A DNA stretch of 64,000 nt from Martinezella lusitana (lineage in GTDB: Bacteria > Pseudomonadota > Alphaproteobacteria > Rhizobiales > Rhizobiaceae), in NCBI RefSeq assembly GCF_900094565.1, contig NZ_FMAF01000016.1, positions 1 through 64,000 of the forward strand. Reading direction: 5' to 3'. Every line of letters starts with the position of its first letter. The stretch's first letter is position 1. The notes beneath the pieces are model-generated. The model was given only the letters and a program-made list of their open reading frames with translations, did no database searches and was not told the origin of the DNA. Made by a program: the position numbers and the translations under genes. Shown in pieces: positions 17,280-25,610 of the stretch.

Positions 17280-17311
17280 GAAGCCGCGACCGCCGGCCTT
17301 TGACGGTTCCG

Positions 17312-18499
17312 CTAGGGGCGGAGCTTGGCGGCGTCGGCCTCGCTCGGCAGGAAGTCGTTGCCGCTATGGTACTGGAAATCGACCATCACGCCTTTTCCAT
17401 CCTTGAGGGCGGTCTTGCCGATGAAGGCGCCGAGCGTCGATTGATGATCCGCGGCACGATAGGTGATCGGGCCAAACGGCGTGTCGACCGAAATACCCTT
17501 GGCGGCGGCAATCAGCGCGTCCGTGTCGGTCGACTTGGCCTTGGTCAGAATGGCGGCCATCGACTTGACCAGCGAATAGCCGACCACCGAGCCCAGGCGA
17601 GGATAGTCGTTGTAGCGCTTCTGGTAAGCGTCGAGAAAGGCCTTGTGCGCTGATGTGTCGACGGAATACCAGGGGTAGCCCGTCACGATCCACCCTTCCG
17701 GCGTATCTGTCTTCAGCGGATCGAGATATTCCGGCTCGCCGGTCAGGAAGGAAACGACCGAGCGGCCCTTGAAGAGATCGCGGGTCGTGCCCTCGCGCAC
17801 CAGCTTCACCAGATCGGCGCCGAACTCGACATTGAGGATCGCATCCGGCTTGGCGGCCTCGATGGCCTGCGCCACGGAGCCGGCATCGATCTTGCCTTGC
17901 GGCGGCCATTGCTCGCCGACGAACTCCACATCGGGTCGGGCCTTCTGGAGCAATTCCTTGAACACAGCCACGGCGCTTTGTCCGTATTCATAGTTTGGCG
18001 CGATGGTCGCCCAGCGCTTCGCCGGCAGCTTGGCGGCTTCCTGCGCCAGCATGGCGGCCTGCACGTAGTTTGGCGGGCGCAGCCGGAAAGTATAGTCGTT
18101 CCCCTTCGACCAGATCATCGCGTCGGTCAGAGGCTCTCCGGCCAGGTAAAAAACCTTCTTCTGCTTGGCGAAATCGGCAACCGCCATGCCGACATTCGAG
18201 AAGAAGGAGCCGGAGATCATCACCACCCCTTCCTTTGCGACCAATTCGTTTGCGGCCGTCAGCGCGTCGCCGGGCTTGCCGCCATCATCCTTGGAAATGA
18301 TTACGAGCTTGTCGCCGTTGATGCCGCCCGCCGCATTGACCTCGTCAAGCGCCAGTTGCCAGCCCTTCTTGTAAGGGTCGGTAAACGCGGGAAGGGCAGA
18401 ATAGCTGTTGATCTCGCCGACCTTGATCTCACCGGCCATCGCTTGTGTCCCGGCCGCCAGACAAAGGGCCGTACCCATAATCGCAAAAAGTCCTCTCAT
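17312..18499 (-). CDS. Periplasmic binding protein of a Liv-type ABC importer
   Basis: The 395-residue protein has a signal peptide (MRGLFAIMGTALCLAAGTQAMA-GE) and the type I periplasmic-binding fold of the LivK/amide-binding group (IKVGEINSYSALPAFTDPYKKGWQLALDEVNAAGGINGDKL; DDGGKPGDALTAANELV). GAGAGGA precedes the start. It is the first gene of the operon and is divergent from a MarR regulator. A GTGAACACAC box shared with the regulator's own upstream region overlaps its promoter. The ligand is unknown; proximity suggests an aromatic or dicarboxylic substrate linked to the neighbouring catabolic genes. Confidence 0.85.
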   Translation of the reverse strand: MRGLFAIMGTALCLAAGTQAMAGEIKVGEINSYSALPAFTDPYKKGWQLALDEVNAAGGINGDKLVIISKDDGGKPGDALTAANELVAKEGVVMISGSFFSNVGMAVADFAKQKKVFYLAGEPLTDAMIWSKGNDYTFRLRPPNYVQAAMLAQEAAKLPAKRWATIAPNYEYGQSAVAVFKELLQKARPDVEFVGEQWPPQGKIDAGSVAQAIEAAKPDAILNVEFGADLVKLVREGTTRDLFKGRSVVSFLTGEPEYLDPLKTDTPEGWIVTGYPWYSVDTSAHKAFLDAYQKRYNDYPRLGSVVGYSLVKSMAAILTKAKSTDTDALIAAAKGISVDTPFGPITYRAADHQSTLGAFIGKTALKDGKGVMVDFQYHSGNDFLPSEADAAKLRP

Positions 18500-18618
18500 T
18501 TCCGTCCTCTCTGGATTGATCTGTTTTGATTCTTGTTATTACGGCACGTCATCGGCGGCATCGAATTTCGAGCGCGTGCAATCGCGATCCATAGCTTGTC
18601 GCCTGAAGGTATGATCTG

Positions 18619-18655
18619 GTGTGTTCACTATAAATGCAAGATCTTTCTCTGTGCA
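18619..18655 (-). promoter_or_regulatory. livK promoter with candidate MarR box
   Basis: On the minus strand TGCACA and TATAGT are 17 bases apart. GTGAACACAC (rc of 18619-18628) starts within the last bases of the -10 box and runs toward +1. The same box occurs as GTGTACACAC in front of the divergent MarR gene. Confidence 0.5.
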
Positions 18656-18726
18656 TTTTTTAGGCAAATTGCGCGAAAATCCCGTATTTCCAGCTTGCCA
18701 ATCGTTCGAAGAACGTGGAAATTCGC

Positions 18727-18736
18727 GTGTACACAC
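18727..18736 (+). promoter_or_regulatory. Candidate MarR operator before the regulator gene
   Basis: GTGTACACAC, containing the 8-bp palindrome GTGTACAC, lies 15 bases before the MarR start and matches the box at the livK promoter in 9 of 10 bases. This suggests the regulator controls itself and the livK operon. Confidence 0.45.
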
Positions 18737-18751
18737 TAATCTTGGCAGCGG

Positions 18752-19237
18752 ATGGCTGATGTGAAGCACGATAGGCCGGATACGGACGACTATGATGTCA
18801 CGCAGCAGGTGGGCCACCTGTTGCGCAGAGTGTATCAACGTCATCTCTCCATCTTCCAGGAAAACGCCTCCGATCCCAATCTGACCTCAGTGCAATTCGT
18901 CACCCTCTGTGCGCTGCGCGATCATGGGCCAAGTTCCCAGACCGAACTCGTCAAGGCCACGGCCGTCGATCAGGGCACGATCAGGGGCATCATCGAACGA
19001 CTGTCCGCACGAGGCCTAATCACGACTTCCGGGGATGAGCAGGACGGACGCAAGATCATCATGTCCCTGACGCCGGCCGCCGAGCACCTGTTGGAGGAAA
19101 TGATACCGGCCGCCCGCCTCATCAGCGAGTTGACGATGGCCGACCTCAATCCCGCCGAACGAGTGGCCCTGCTTTATCTGCTGCGCCGCATCCTGAACTA
19201 TCATGATGACAAATCATCGAACGCGACGGAGAAATAG
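18752..19237 (+). CDS. MarR-family transcriptional regulator
   Basis: The 161-residue winged-helix repressor-type protein reads DYDVTQQVGHLLRRVYQRH, then LTSVQFVTLCALRDHGPSSQTELVKATAVDQGTIRGIIERLSARGLITTSGDEQDGRKIIMSLT. This covers the recognition helix and the wing (DEQDGRK, matching the DxRxxR-type wing of MarR proteins). Helical dimerisation segments flank it. It is divergent from livK and convergent with the glutaryl-CoA dehydrogenase gene. Members usually respond to aromatic acids or other small ligands. Likely targets are the two GTGWACACAC boxes in the intergenic region. Confidence 0.85.
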   Translation: MADVKHDRPDTDDYDVTQQVGHLLRRVYQRHLSIFQENASDPNLTSVQFVTLCALRDHGPSSQTELVKATAVDQGTIRGIIERLSARGLITTSGDEQDGRKIIMSLTPAAEHLLEEMIPAARLISELTMADLNPAERVALLYLLRRILNYHDDKSSNATEK

Positions 19238-19305
19238 ACCGGCAGGAAATGCCATCGCTGGACAGCATCTCCTTTTTCAGGTCAATCGTGACCGCAAAGC
19301 CGGCC

Positions 19306-20487
19306 TCAATTCGCAAAAGCGGCGATGCCAGTGATGGCGCGGCCGAGGATGAGGGCGTGGATGTCGTGGGTTCCCTCGTAGGTGTTGACCACCTCGAGGT
19401 TGACGAGGTGGCGGGCAACGCCGAACTCGTCGGAAATGCCGTTGCCGCCGAGCATGTCGCGCGCTGCGCGGGCAATGTCGAGCGCCTTGCCGCAGCTGTT
19501 GCGCTTGAGGATCGACGTCAGTTCGACAGGCGGATGGCCGTCTTCCTTCATGCGGCCGAGACGCAGGCAGCCCTGCAGGCCAAGGGTGATCTCGGTCACC
19601 ATGTCGGCGAGCTTCTTCTGGATCAGCTGGTTGGCGGCAAGCGGCCGGTCGAACTGCTTGCGGTCGAGCACATATTGCCGCGCCTTGGCATAGCAATCCT
19701 CGGCCGCACCCAATGCGCCCCAGGCAATGCCGAAGCGGGCGGAGTTCAGGCAGGTAAACGGACCCTTCAAGCCAGAAACGTTCGGCAGCAGGTTTTCCTC
19801 CGGCACGAAGACATTCTCCATGACCACTTCGCCCGTGATCGAGGCGCGCAAGCCCACCTTGCCGTGGATGGCGGGTGCCGACAGTCCCTTCCAGCCCTTT
19901 TCAAGGATGAAGCCACGGATGATGCCGTCCTCGGTCTTTGCCCAGACGACGAAGACATCGGCGATCGGTGCGTTGGAGATCCAGGTCTTGGCGCCGGTGA
20001 GGCTATAGCCGCCATCGACCTTCTTTGCCCGCGTCACCATCGAGCCGGGGTCGGAGCCATGGTTCGGCTCGGTGAGGCCGAAGCAGCCGATCCATTCGCC
20101 AGTGGCAAGCTTCGGCAGATATTTCTGCTTCTGCGCCTCAGACCCGAAAGCATCGATCGGCACCATGACCAGCGAGGACTGCACGCTCATCATCGAGCGA
20201 TAGCCGCTGTCGACGCGTTCCACTTCGCGGGCGATCAGGCCATAGGCGACATAGCCGAGGCCGGCGCCGCCATATTCCGGCGCAATCGTCGGTCCGAGCA
20301 GGCCGAGCTCGCCCATCTCGCGGAAGATCGTCGGATCGGTCTTTTCATGGCGGAAGGCTTCGAGCACGCGGGGGGCAAGCTTCTCCTGCGCATAGGAATG
20401 CGCGGTATCCAGCACCATGCGTTCTTCATCGCTCAGCTGCTCCACCAGCCGGAACGGATCGGCCCAGTCGAAAATCTCGCGGCTCAT
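19306..20487 (-). CDS. gcdH: Glutaryl-CoA dehydrogenase
   Basis: This flavoprotein oxidatively decarboxylates glutaryl-CoA to crotonyl-CoA. The 393-residue sequence is close to known GcdH proteins: FDWADPFRLVEQLSDEERM at the N-terminus, RSMMSVQSSLVMVPI, the FAD-site GCFGLTEPNHGSDPGSM and MLGGNGISDEF. The C-terminal TYEGTHDIHALILGRAITG carries the catalytic Glu (about residue 371). GGGAG precedes the ATG. It lies 42 bases after hyuB and is probably co-transcribed with hyuA-hyuB. That links it to a pathway ending in glutarate, as in Azorhizobium nicotinate breakdown. The CoA-activating step is not seen in the window. Confidence 0.9.
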   Translation of the reverse strand: MSREIFDWADPFRLVEQLSDEERMVLDTAHSYAQEKLAPRVLEAFRHEKTDPTIFREMGELGLLGPTIAPEYGGAGLGYVAYGLIAREVERVDSGYRSMMSVQSSLVMVPIDAFGSEAQKQKYLPKLATGEWIGCFGLTEPNHGSDPGSMVTRAKKVDGGYSLTGAKTWISNAPIADVFVVWAKTEDGIIRGFILEKGWKGLSAPAIHGKVGLRASITGEVVMENVFVPEENLLPNVSGLKGPFTCLNSARFGIAWGALGAAEDCYAKARQYVLDRKQFDRPLAANQLIQKKLADMVTEITLGLQGCLRLGRMKEDGHPPVELTSILKRNSCGKALDIARAARDMLGGNGISDEFGVARHLVNLEVVNTYEGTHDIHALILGRAITGIAAFAN

Positions 20488-20529
20488 GCTGTCGTCTCCC
20501 AGATCTTTCTTTTCTCGATCGCTGTCAGT

Positions 20530-22275
20530 CTACGCCTTGCGGCTGGCGCGGGCTCGTTCGGTGGCGGTCGTATCCGAATGGCAATCCGCCGTCACGACAA
20601 CGCCGAAAAGATCGAGCGCTTCTGCCGTCGTATAACGACCGAGCCGCACATCCTCGCTCACCGCTTTCGGATCGCGTGTCAGCGGATCGCCGTAGCCGCC
20701 GCCGCCCGGTGTGCCGACGCGAACGCGATCACCGGGTTTCAGCGCAATATCCTGCGCCTTCGACAGATGCTCGGGCGTCATCGCTTCGCCGTCGCGCCAG
20801 ACCGTGACGCTGTTCGTCCGCCCGTCGCTGCCACCGAGTGCGCCCTGCGGCCCGAAACGACCGTGATCCATAACAAAGCTTGCGGTGGCAGCACCGCGCC
20901 TGAGTTCGATCTCGTAGTCGAGACCGAAGCCGCCGCGATGCTTGCCGGCACCGCCGGACCCCTCGCGAAGGGCATAGCGATGGTAGAGGACGGGGAATTG
21001 CTGTTCCATGATCTCGACCGGCGGTGCCTTGGAAATGCCGATGGTCGAACAGCCGTTGGCAAGCCCGTCGTGATCGCTGTTGCCGCCGTAGCCACCGCCG
21101 GAAATCTGGTACATGACGTAGCCGCGCCCGCGCTCCGGATCGTGGCCACCGAGCGCGAAATTGCCCGAACTTCCGGCGGGCGAGGCCGTCACACGATCGG
21201 GCAGTGCCTCGACCAATGCCGCAAAGACCGCCTCGGCGATCCGCTGGCTGACTTCCGCAGCACAGCCGGAAACCGGGCGCGGATAATGGGCGTCGAGGAA
21301 GGTTCCCTCTGGCGTCTTCACCTTCAACGGCTCGAAGGCACCGGCGCTGATCGGGACATCAGGAAAGATATGGCGCATGGCAAGGTAGACGGAGGATAGC
21401 GTCGTCGCCAGCACCGAGTTCATCGGTCCGGCGCAGGGCTTCGACGATCCCTCGAAATCGAAGGAGAGTTCATCGCCTGTCGCGATGATCGTCAGACGGA
21501 TTTCGAGTGGCTCGTTGACGACGCCGTCACTGTCGATATAGGCGACGGAACGATAAGTGCCTTCCGGGATCAGCCGGATATTGGCGCGCATCTGCTCGGC
21601 CGCGCGGCGGCGCAACTCGCCGATCGCTTGGGCGACCGTATCGTCGCCGTAGCGTTCGAGAATGCGCACCAGCCGTTCCTGCCCCACAAGAAGGGCGGCC
21701 GCCTGTGCCTTTACGTCACCGATGCGTTGTTCGGAGACACGGATGTTCGAGCAGATGATCGCATAGATCTCGGTGTCGAGCTTGCCTTCCTTGAAAAGCC
21801 GGACCGGCGGCAGGCGCAGGCCCTCCTGTTCGACGGAGGTGGCCGACGCCGAGAAACCGCCGGGGACAGCGCCGCCCGTATCCGGCCAGTGACCGGTGTT
21901 CGATAACCAACAAAAGATCTTGCCATCGCGATAAACGGGCATCGCAAAACGCACATCCATCAGATGCGTGCCGCCGAGATAGGGGTCGTTGACGATATAG
22001 ATGTCACCCGGCTTCGGCGCCGCTGCCTTGCCGGAGGCGATCATCTCGATCAGCGTGCGGGTCGAATATTGCATGGTGCCGACAAAGACCGGCAGGCCGC
22101 CGGCCCCCTGGGCGATCAGCGAGCCGTCCTCGGCCGAATAGATGCCGTCCGAACGGTCGTTGGCCTCGGCGATGACGGGCGAGAAGGCGGCTCGGGAGAA
22201 GGTCAGGTCCATCTCATCGCAGACCTGCTGCAGGCCGGATTGGATGACGCTCAGCGTGATGGGGTCGATGCTCAT
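20530..22275 (-). CDS. hyuB: Hydantoinase B/oxoprolinase-family subunit HyuB
   Basis: The 581-residue protein is the B subunit of the ATP-dependent cyclic-amide hydrolases (5-oxoprolinase, N-methylhydantoinase, acetone carboxylase relatives). Visible blocks are DPITLSVIQSGLQQVCDEMDLTF, AFSPVIAEANDRSDGIY, IYIVNDPYLGGTHLMD, CWLSNTGHWPDTGG and the C-terminal GGAGKHRGGFGLDYEIELR with PGGGGYGDP. The ATG overlaps the hyuA stop (ATGA), as expected for a heteromeric enzyme. Its place between a 6-hydroxynicotinate reductase and gcdH suggests the lactam 1,4,5,6-tetrahydro-6-oxonicotinate as substrate; this is inference. Confidence 0.88.
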   Translation of the reverse strand: MSIDPITLSVIQSGLQQVCDEMDLTFSRAAFSPVIAEANDRSDGIYSAEDGSLIAQGAGGLPVFVGTMQYSTRTLIEMIASGKAAAPKPGDIYIVNDPYLGGTHLMDVRFAMPVYRDGKIFCWLSNTGHWPDTGGAVPGGFSASATSVEQEGLRLPPVRLFKEGKLDTEIYAIICSNIRVSEQRIGDVKAQAAALLVGQERLVRILERYGDDTVAQAIGELRRRAAEQMRANIRLIPEGTYRSVAYIDSDGVVNEPLEIRLTIIATGDELSFDFEGSSKPCAGPMNSVLATTLSSVYLAMRHIFPDVPISAGAFEPLKVKTPEGTFLDAHYPRPVSGCAAEVSQRIAEAVFAALVEALPDRVTASPAGSSGNFALGGHDPERGRGYVMYQISGGGYGGNSDHDGLANGCSTIGISKAPPVEIMEQQFPVLYHRYALREGSGGAGKHRGGFGLDYEIELRRGAATASFVMDHGRFGPQGALGGSDGRTNSVTVWRDGEAMTPEHLSKAQDIALKPGDRVRVGTPGGGGYGDPLTRDPKAVSEDVRLGRYTTAEALDLFGVVVTADCHSDTTATERARASRKA

Positions 22276-24371
22276 TGGCCGGCTCCGATCGTGATGATGA
22301 TATTGCCGTCGTCGTCCTGTGTGGCGACGTCGCCGGGCTCGAGGATGATGGTCGTGTCCATCTGCTCGATGATCGCCGGTCCGGATATGGTTGCCTTGAG
22401 CGGCAGGTGATCGCGCCAGTAGATCGGCGTTTCCCGCCAGCCGTCGAACCAGACCGGCCGCATGCCGGTCTGTGCTTCGGCGAGTGTCGCCTTGCGTCCG
22501 GCCGCATCGATCAGCATGGACAGATCGATCTCGGTGCGCCGGCCAATGACCGAGGTGTTGACGTTGACGAGGCTTGCGCGGATTTCCGGAAGTTCGACAT
22601 GGAAGCGGTTGAAATAAGCCTCCTCGAACCGTGCCTGCAGTTCGGCCCTGGTCGGCATTGCGCTCGGCAGCGGGACGCGCAGCAGATGCGTCTGGCCGAT
22701 GAATTGCATATCGACGGAGTAAATCTCGCGGATCTCGCGAATGGCGACCGCTTCCTTGCCGATCAGCCGACGCCCTTCCGCCGACTGCCTTTCGAAGAGT
22801 GCGTGCACCGCGTCCATATCGGCGACATCGAGCGGGCGGTTGACCGTATTGACGAAATCGTGCCGGAGATCGGCGACGACGCAGCCGAGCGCGTTGGTGA
22901 TCCCCGGACGGGACGGTGTCAGCACCCTTGGAATGCCGAGCTCCCGCGCGATCGCGGTCGCGTGCAGCGGGCCTGCTCCGCCGAAGGAGAACAGCGCGAA
23001 ATCGCGTGGATCCTCGCCGAGGCTGACCGAGACCATGCGCACGGCGTCCGCCATGCGGGCATTGGCGATGCGGATGACGGCCGCCGCCGCCGCCGTGGCG
23101 TCGAGCCCGAGCGGACGGCCGAGCTTTTCCTCGAACAGGTCACGAATGTCGTCAATGGAAATGCTGCCGGGAACCGAGTTGAGCCTGGAGGGGTTGAGGC
23201 GGCCGAGCAGCAGGTTGGCGTCGGAGATGGTCGGCGTCGTGCCGCCGCGGCCGTAGCAGATCGGCCCCGGCATGGCGCCGGCGCTTTCCGGGCCGACCTG
23301 GAGCAGGCCCGCGGCGGTGATCTTGGCGATCGAACCGCCGCCGGCGCCGACGGTGCGCACATCGACCATCGGCACATGGATCGGCATGGCATATTCGATC
23401 TCGATCTCGTTGGAAACAGCCGGTTCGGCGTTACGGATCAGGGCAACATCGGTCGACGTGCCGCCCATGTCATAGGTGATGAGGTTGGGGATGCCGGCGC
23501 GTCGGCCGGTATAGGCCGCTGCCATGACGCCGGAGGCGGGACCGGACATGACGGTCTTTGCGGCCTCCTTGGCGACGTGGCGCGCAGACACCATGCCGCC
23601 ATTGCCGTTCATGACGAGAACGTCGTGCCTGTAGCCCTTGGTGGCGAGTTGATCGGCGAGGCGCTCGATGTAGCGCGCCAGGAGCGGCTGCACGGATGCA
23701 TTGACGGCCGCCGTGACGCCGCGCTCGAACTCACGGCTTTCGGACAGAAGCGCATGGCCGAGCGTGATATTGCCGTTCGGCCAGATCTCGGCGGCGATCT
23801 CGCCGGCGCGCAACTCATGCGCCGGATTGGCATAGGCATGCAGGAAGTGGATGACCAACGACTCGCAACCTGTATCCACCAGGGCTTTGAGCGCAATGCG
23901 GAGCGCTTCCTCGTCGAGGGGGATCAGCACGTTGCCGGCGGCATCCATGCGTTCGGGAACTTCGAGCCTGAGGTCGCGCGGGATGATCGGGCGAAACTCG
24001 CCCTTCATGCCGTAGGGGTTCGGGCGCGTGCGCCGGCCGAGCTCCAGCACGTCGCGAAAGCCGCGTGTGGTGATGAGACCTGTTCGGCAGAGGTTGCGCT
24101 CCAGAACGGCATTCGTGGTGGTGGTGGTGCCGTGCACGATGAGGTCGAGCGCCGCTATATCGGCCTCAGCCGCATCCAGTGCGTTGAGAACGCCGAAAGC
24201 CTGATTGTCGAGCGTGGTCGGCGTCTTGGCGAGACGGACCTTGCCGGAGACCGTGTCGAAGAGCACGAGATCGGTGAACGTGCCGCCGACATCGATGCCC
24301 GCGACCTGCGATTGTTCAGGTGTCGGGCCCGACGGTTCATTCGGAAAAGACTGAGTCACGACTGTTCCCAT
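22272..24371 (-). CDS. hyuA: Hydantoinase A/oxoprolinase-family subunit HyuA
   Basis: The 699-residue A subunit binds ATP through an ASKHA-like fold: AGIDVGGTFTDLVLFD (phosphate-1 motif, residues about 24-39), VHGTTTTTNAVLER, LITYDMGGTSTDVALI and DFALFSFGGAGPLHA. Family members activate a lactam carbonyl by phosphorylation before hydrolysis by the B subunit. The ATG at 24371 lies only 5 bases from a TTTGTATACAAA palindrome, so the leader is very short. A GTG four codons in is an alternative start. A TTGACA promoter lies directly upstream. It heads the hyuA-hyuB-gcdH unit and shares its operator with four other units. Confidence 0.88.
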   Translation of the reverse strand: MGTVVTQSFPNEPSGPTPEQSQVAGIDVGGTFTDLVLFDTVSGKVRLAKTPTTLDNQAFGVLNALDAAEADIAALDLIVHGTTTTTNAVLERNLCRTGLITTRGFRDVLELGRRTRPNPYGMKGEFRPIIPRDLRLEVPERMDAAGNVLIPLDEEALRIALKALVDTGCESLVIHFLHAYANPAHELRAGEIAAEIWPNGNITLGHALLSESREFERGVTAAVNASVQPLLARYIERLADQLATKGYRHDVLVMNGNGGMVSARHVAKEAAKTVMSGPASGVMAAAYTGRRAGIPNLITYDMGGTSTDVALIRNAEPAVSNEIEIEYAMPIHVPMVDVRTVGAGGGSIAKITAAGLLQVGPESAGAMPGPICYGRGGTTPTISDANLLLGRLNPSRLNSVPGSISIDDIRDLFEEKLGRPLGLDATAAAAAVIRIANARMADAVRMVSVSLGEDPRDFALFSFGGAGPLHATAIARELGIPRVLTPSRPGITNALGCVVADLRHDFVNTVNRPLDVADMDAVHALFERQSAEGRRLIGKEAVAIREIREIYSVDMQFIGQTHLLRVPLPSAMPTRAELQARFEEAYFNRFHVELPEIRASLVNVNTSVIGRRTEIDLSMLIDAAGRKATLAEAQTGMRPVWFDGWRETPIYWRDHLPLKATISGPAIIEQMDTTIILEPGDVATQDDDGNIIITIGAGQ

Positions 24372-24374
24372 TAT

Positions 24375-24420
24375 TGTTTGTATACAAATGAATTTATGGA
24401 CGAGATCGAACCGCTGTCAA
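24375..24420 (-). promoter_or_regulatory. hyuA promoter with regulon operator
   Basis: On the minus strand TTGACA (24415-24420) and CATAAA (24393-24398) are 16 bases apart. The operator CATTTGTATACAAACA (24375-24390, core TTTGTATACAAA a perfect 12-bp palindrome) follows near +1. The same promoter-operator order occurs at 28146, 34558 and 43810. Confidence 0.75.
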
Positions 24421-24444
24421 GCGGCGCGATCTTCGAGCATGCCC

Positions 24445-25029
24445 CTAGCGCAGACCATCCTTGCCTTCGATATCCGACGCCTTCAGCCCACCGACGCGGG
24501 CAAGCGGCCGGCCGCTATCGGTAAGGGCGACGGCCACCATGATTTCCGCCGGACGCGGCGCGTCGGCGAGGCTCACCTCCATCCCGTCGAAATGCGACCG
24601 CACATAGGCGGCATCCTTGTGCCCGAGCGGAATATCGAGGGGCCGGCCGGGGCCGCCGCGCTTTTTCGAGGAGGGCACAAGTGCGGCGCCTTTTTCCACC
24701 GCCTCGCGCAGCGGCTTGCCGAGCGATGGATGCAGCAGGGCGGCCGCATGTTCCAGCTCGCCATCCTCACCGACCAGCGCCGCCTTGCCATAGCTTTCGA
24801 CCTGCGCCGGCGAAATTCCGAGCACCTCGACGCATTTGCGGCCAAGCAGGCCGCCGAGTTCCGCGCCGATCTCGATCAGCGGCGTCAGATCCTCGACATA
24901 ACGGCCGGCGAAGGGATTGGCGATGACGGCGACCGCAGCAGCCTTGCGCGTGGATGGCGAGATGGTTTGACCCATCTCGGTCAGTGTCTCCTCGACGAAG
25001 ACGGTGATCTTGCGGATCTCAGCGCTCAA
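24445..25029 (-). CDS. Amino-acid-synthesis (DUF1185) family protein, copy 2
   Basis: The 194-residue product is a member of the 'amino acid synthesis' family (DUF1185), whose function is not established. It shares many blocks with the preceding gene product: RKITVFVEETLTEMG, VIANPFAGRY, AALVGEDGELEHAAALLHP, VPSSKKRGGPGRPLDIPLGHKDAAYVRSHFDGMEV and a nearly identical C-terminal GGLKASDIEGKDGLR. The start is a TTG that overlaps the upstream stop (TTGA), with GAGGA upstream; no nearby ATG exists. It is the last gene of the hnr-UPF0280-DUF1185-DUF1185 unit. Equal length and tandem order suggest a duplicated pair working as a heteromer. Confidence 0.8.
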   Translation of the reverse strand: MSAEIRKITVFVEETLTEMGQTISPSTRKAAAVAVIANPFAGRYVEDLTPLIEIGAELGGLLGRKCVEVLGISPAQVESYGKAALVGEDGELEHAAALLHPSLGKPLREAVEKGAALVPSSKKRGGPGRPLDIPLGHKDAAYVRSHFDGMEVSLADAPRPAEIMVAVALTDSGRPLARVGGLKASDIEGKDGLR

Positions 25030-25610
25030 CGCAGGCCGTCCTCGCCCTTGATGTCCTCGGCCTTAAGGCCGCCGCTGCGGGCATGGACGCGCGGACCGGT
25101 GGTCATGACAAGCACGACCGCCATCTCATTAGCGCGCGGGCCGTCCGGCACGCCGACTTCTATCGAGTCGAAATGGCTTCGCACATAGGAGGCGTTGATA
25201 TGGGTAACCGGTACGTCGAGCCGCGTGCCGGGCCCGCCGACCTTCTTCGAGGAAGGCACGATCGCCTTGGCGCCGCCGAGCACTTCGCGCATGGCGTAGC
25301 CGCCCGGCGCGTGCCAGAGGGCGCCGTGCTCCAGTTCGCCGGCCTGACCGACGATGATGCCCTTGCCGTATCCTTCGACGTCAGCAACATTTCCGCCGAG
25401 CGCGGCGACCAGCCGTTTTGCCATATCGAGGCCGAGCGGCTCCAGATCCTTCATGAAACCGGTGATTTCCTCATGATAGCTGCCCGCGAAGGGGTTCTCG
25501 ATGACCGCGACGATCGCCCCCCGCTTCAGCGGCTTTGCGACGGGCTTGCCGCCTTCGTGATAAATCTCCTCCACGATGGTGAGGAACTTGCGGATCTTGA
25601 CGTCAGGCAT
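25026..25610 (-). CDS. Amino-acid-synthesis (DUF1185) family protein, copy 1
   Basis: The 194-residue protein (MPDVKIRKFLTIVEEIYHEGG, VIENPFAGSYHEEITGFMKDLEPLG, GELEHGALWHAPGGYAMREVLGGAKAIVPSSKKVGGPGTRLDVP) is the first of two tandem paralogues of equal length. I set the start at the ATG at 25610, which overlaps the UPF0280 stop by 8 bases and starts at the family N-terminus. The frame stays open for 61 residues upstream, but those overlap the neighbour and look random. Function is unknown. Linkage to nicotinate genes suggests a step on an intermediate after ring opening, such as deamination or decarboxylation, but no catalytic motif proves this. Confidence 0.82.
   Translation of the reverse strand: MPDVKIRKFLTIVEEIYHEGGKPVAKPLKRGAIVAVIENPFAGSYHEEITGFMKDLEPLGLDMAKRLVAALGGNVADVEGYGKGIIVGQAGELEHGALWHAPGGYAMREVLGGAKAIVPSSKKVGGPGTRLDVPVTHINASYVRSHFDSIEVGVPDGPRANEMAVVLVMTTGPRVHARSGGLKAEDIKGEDGLR

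Noticed and set aside
19249..21399. A 716-codon plus-strand frame opposite gcdH and hyuB
   Set aside because: It spans two real minus-strand genes with strong family motifs; the codon pattern is a reflection of them.
22275..24524. A 749-codon open frame on the plus strand opposite hyuA
   Set aside because: It is the antisense shadow of a high-GC coding gene; its residues show no domain and the minus strand carries clear HyuA motifs.
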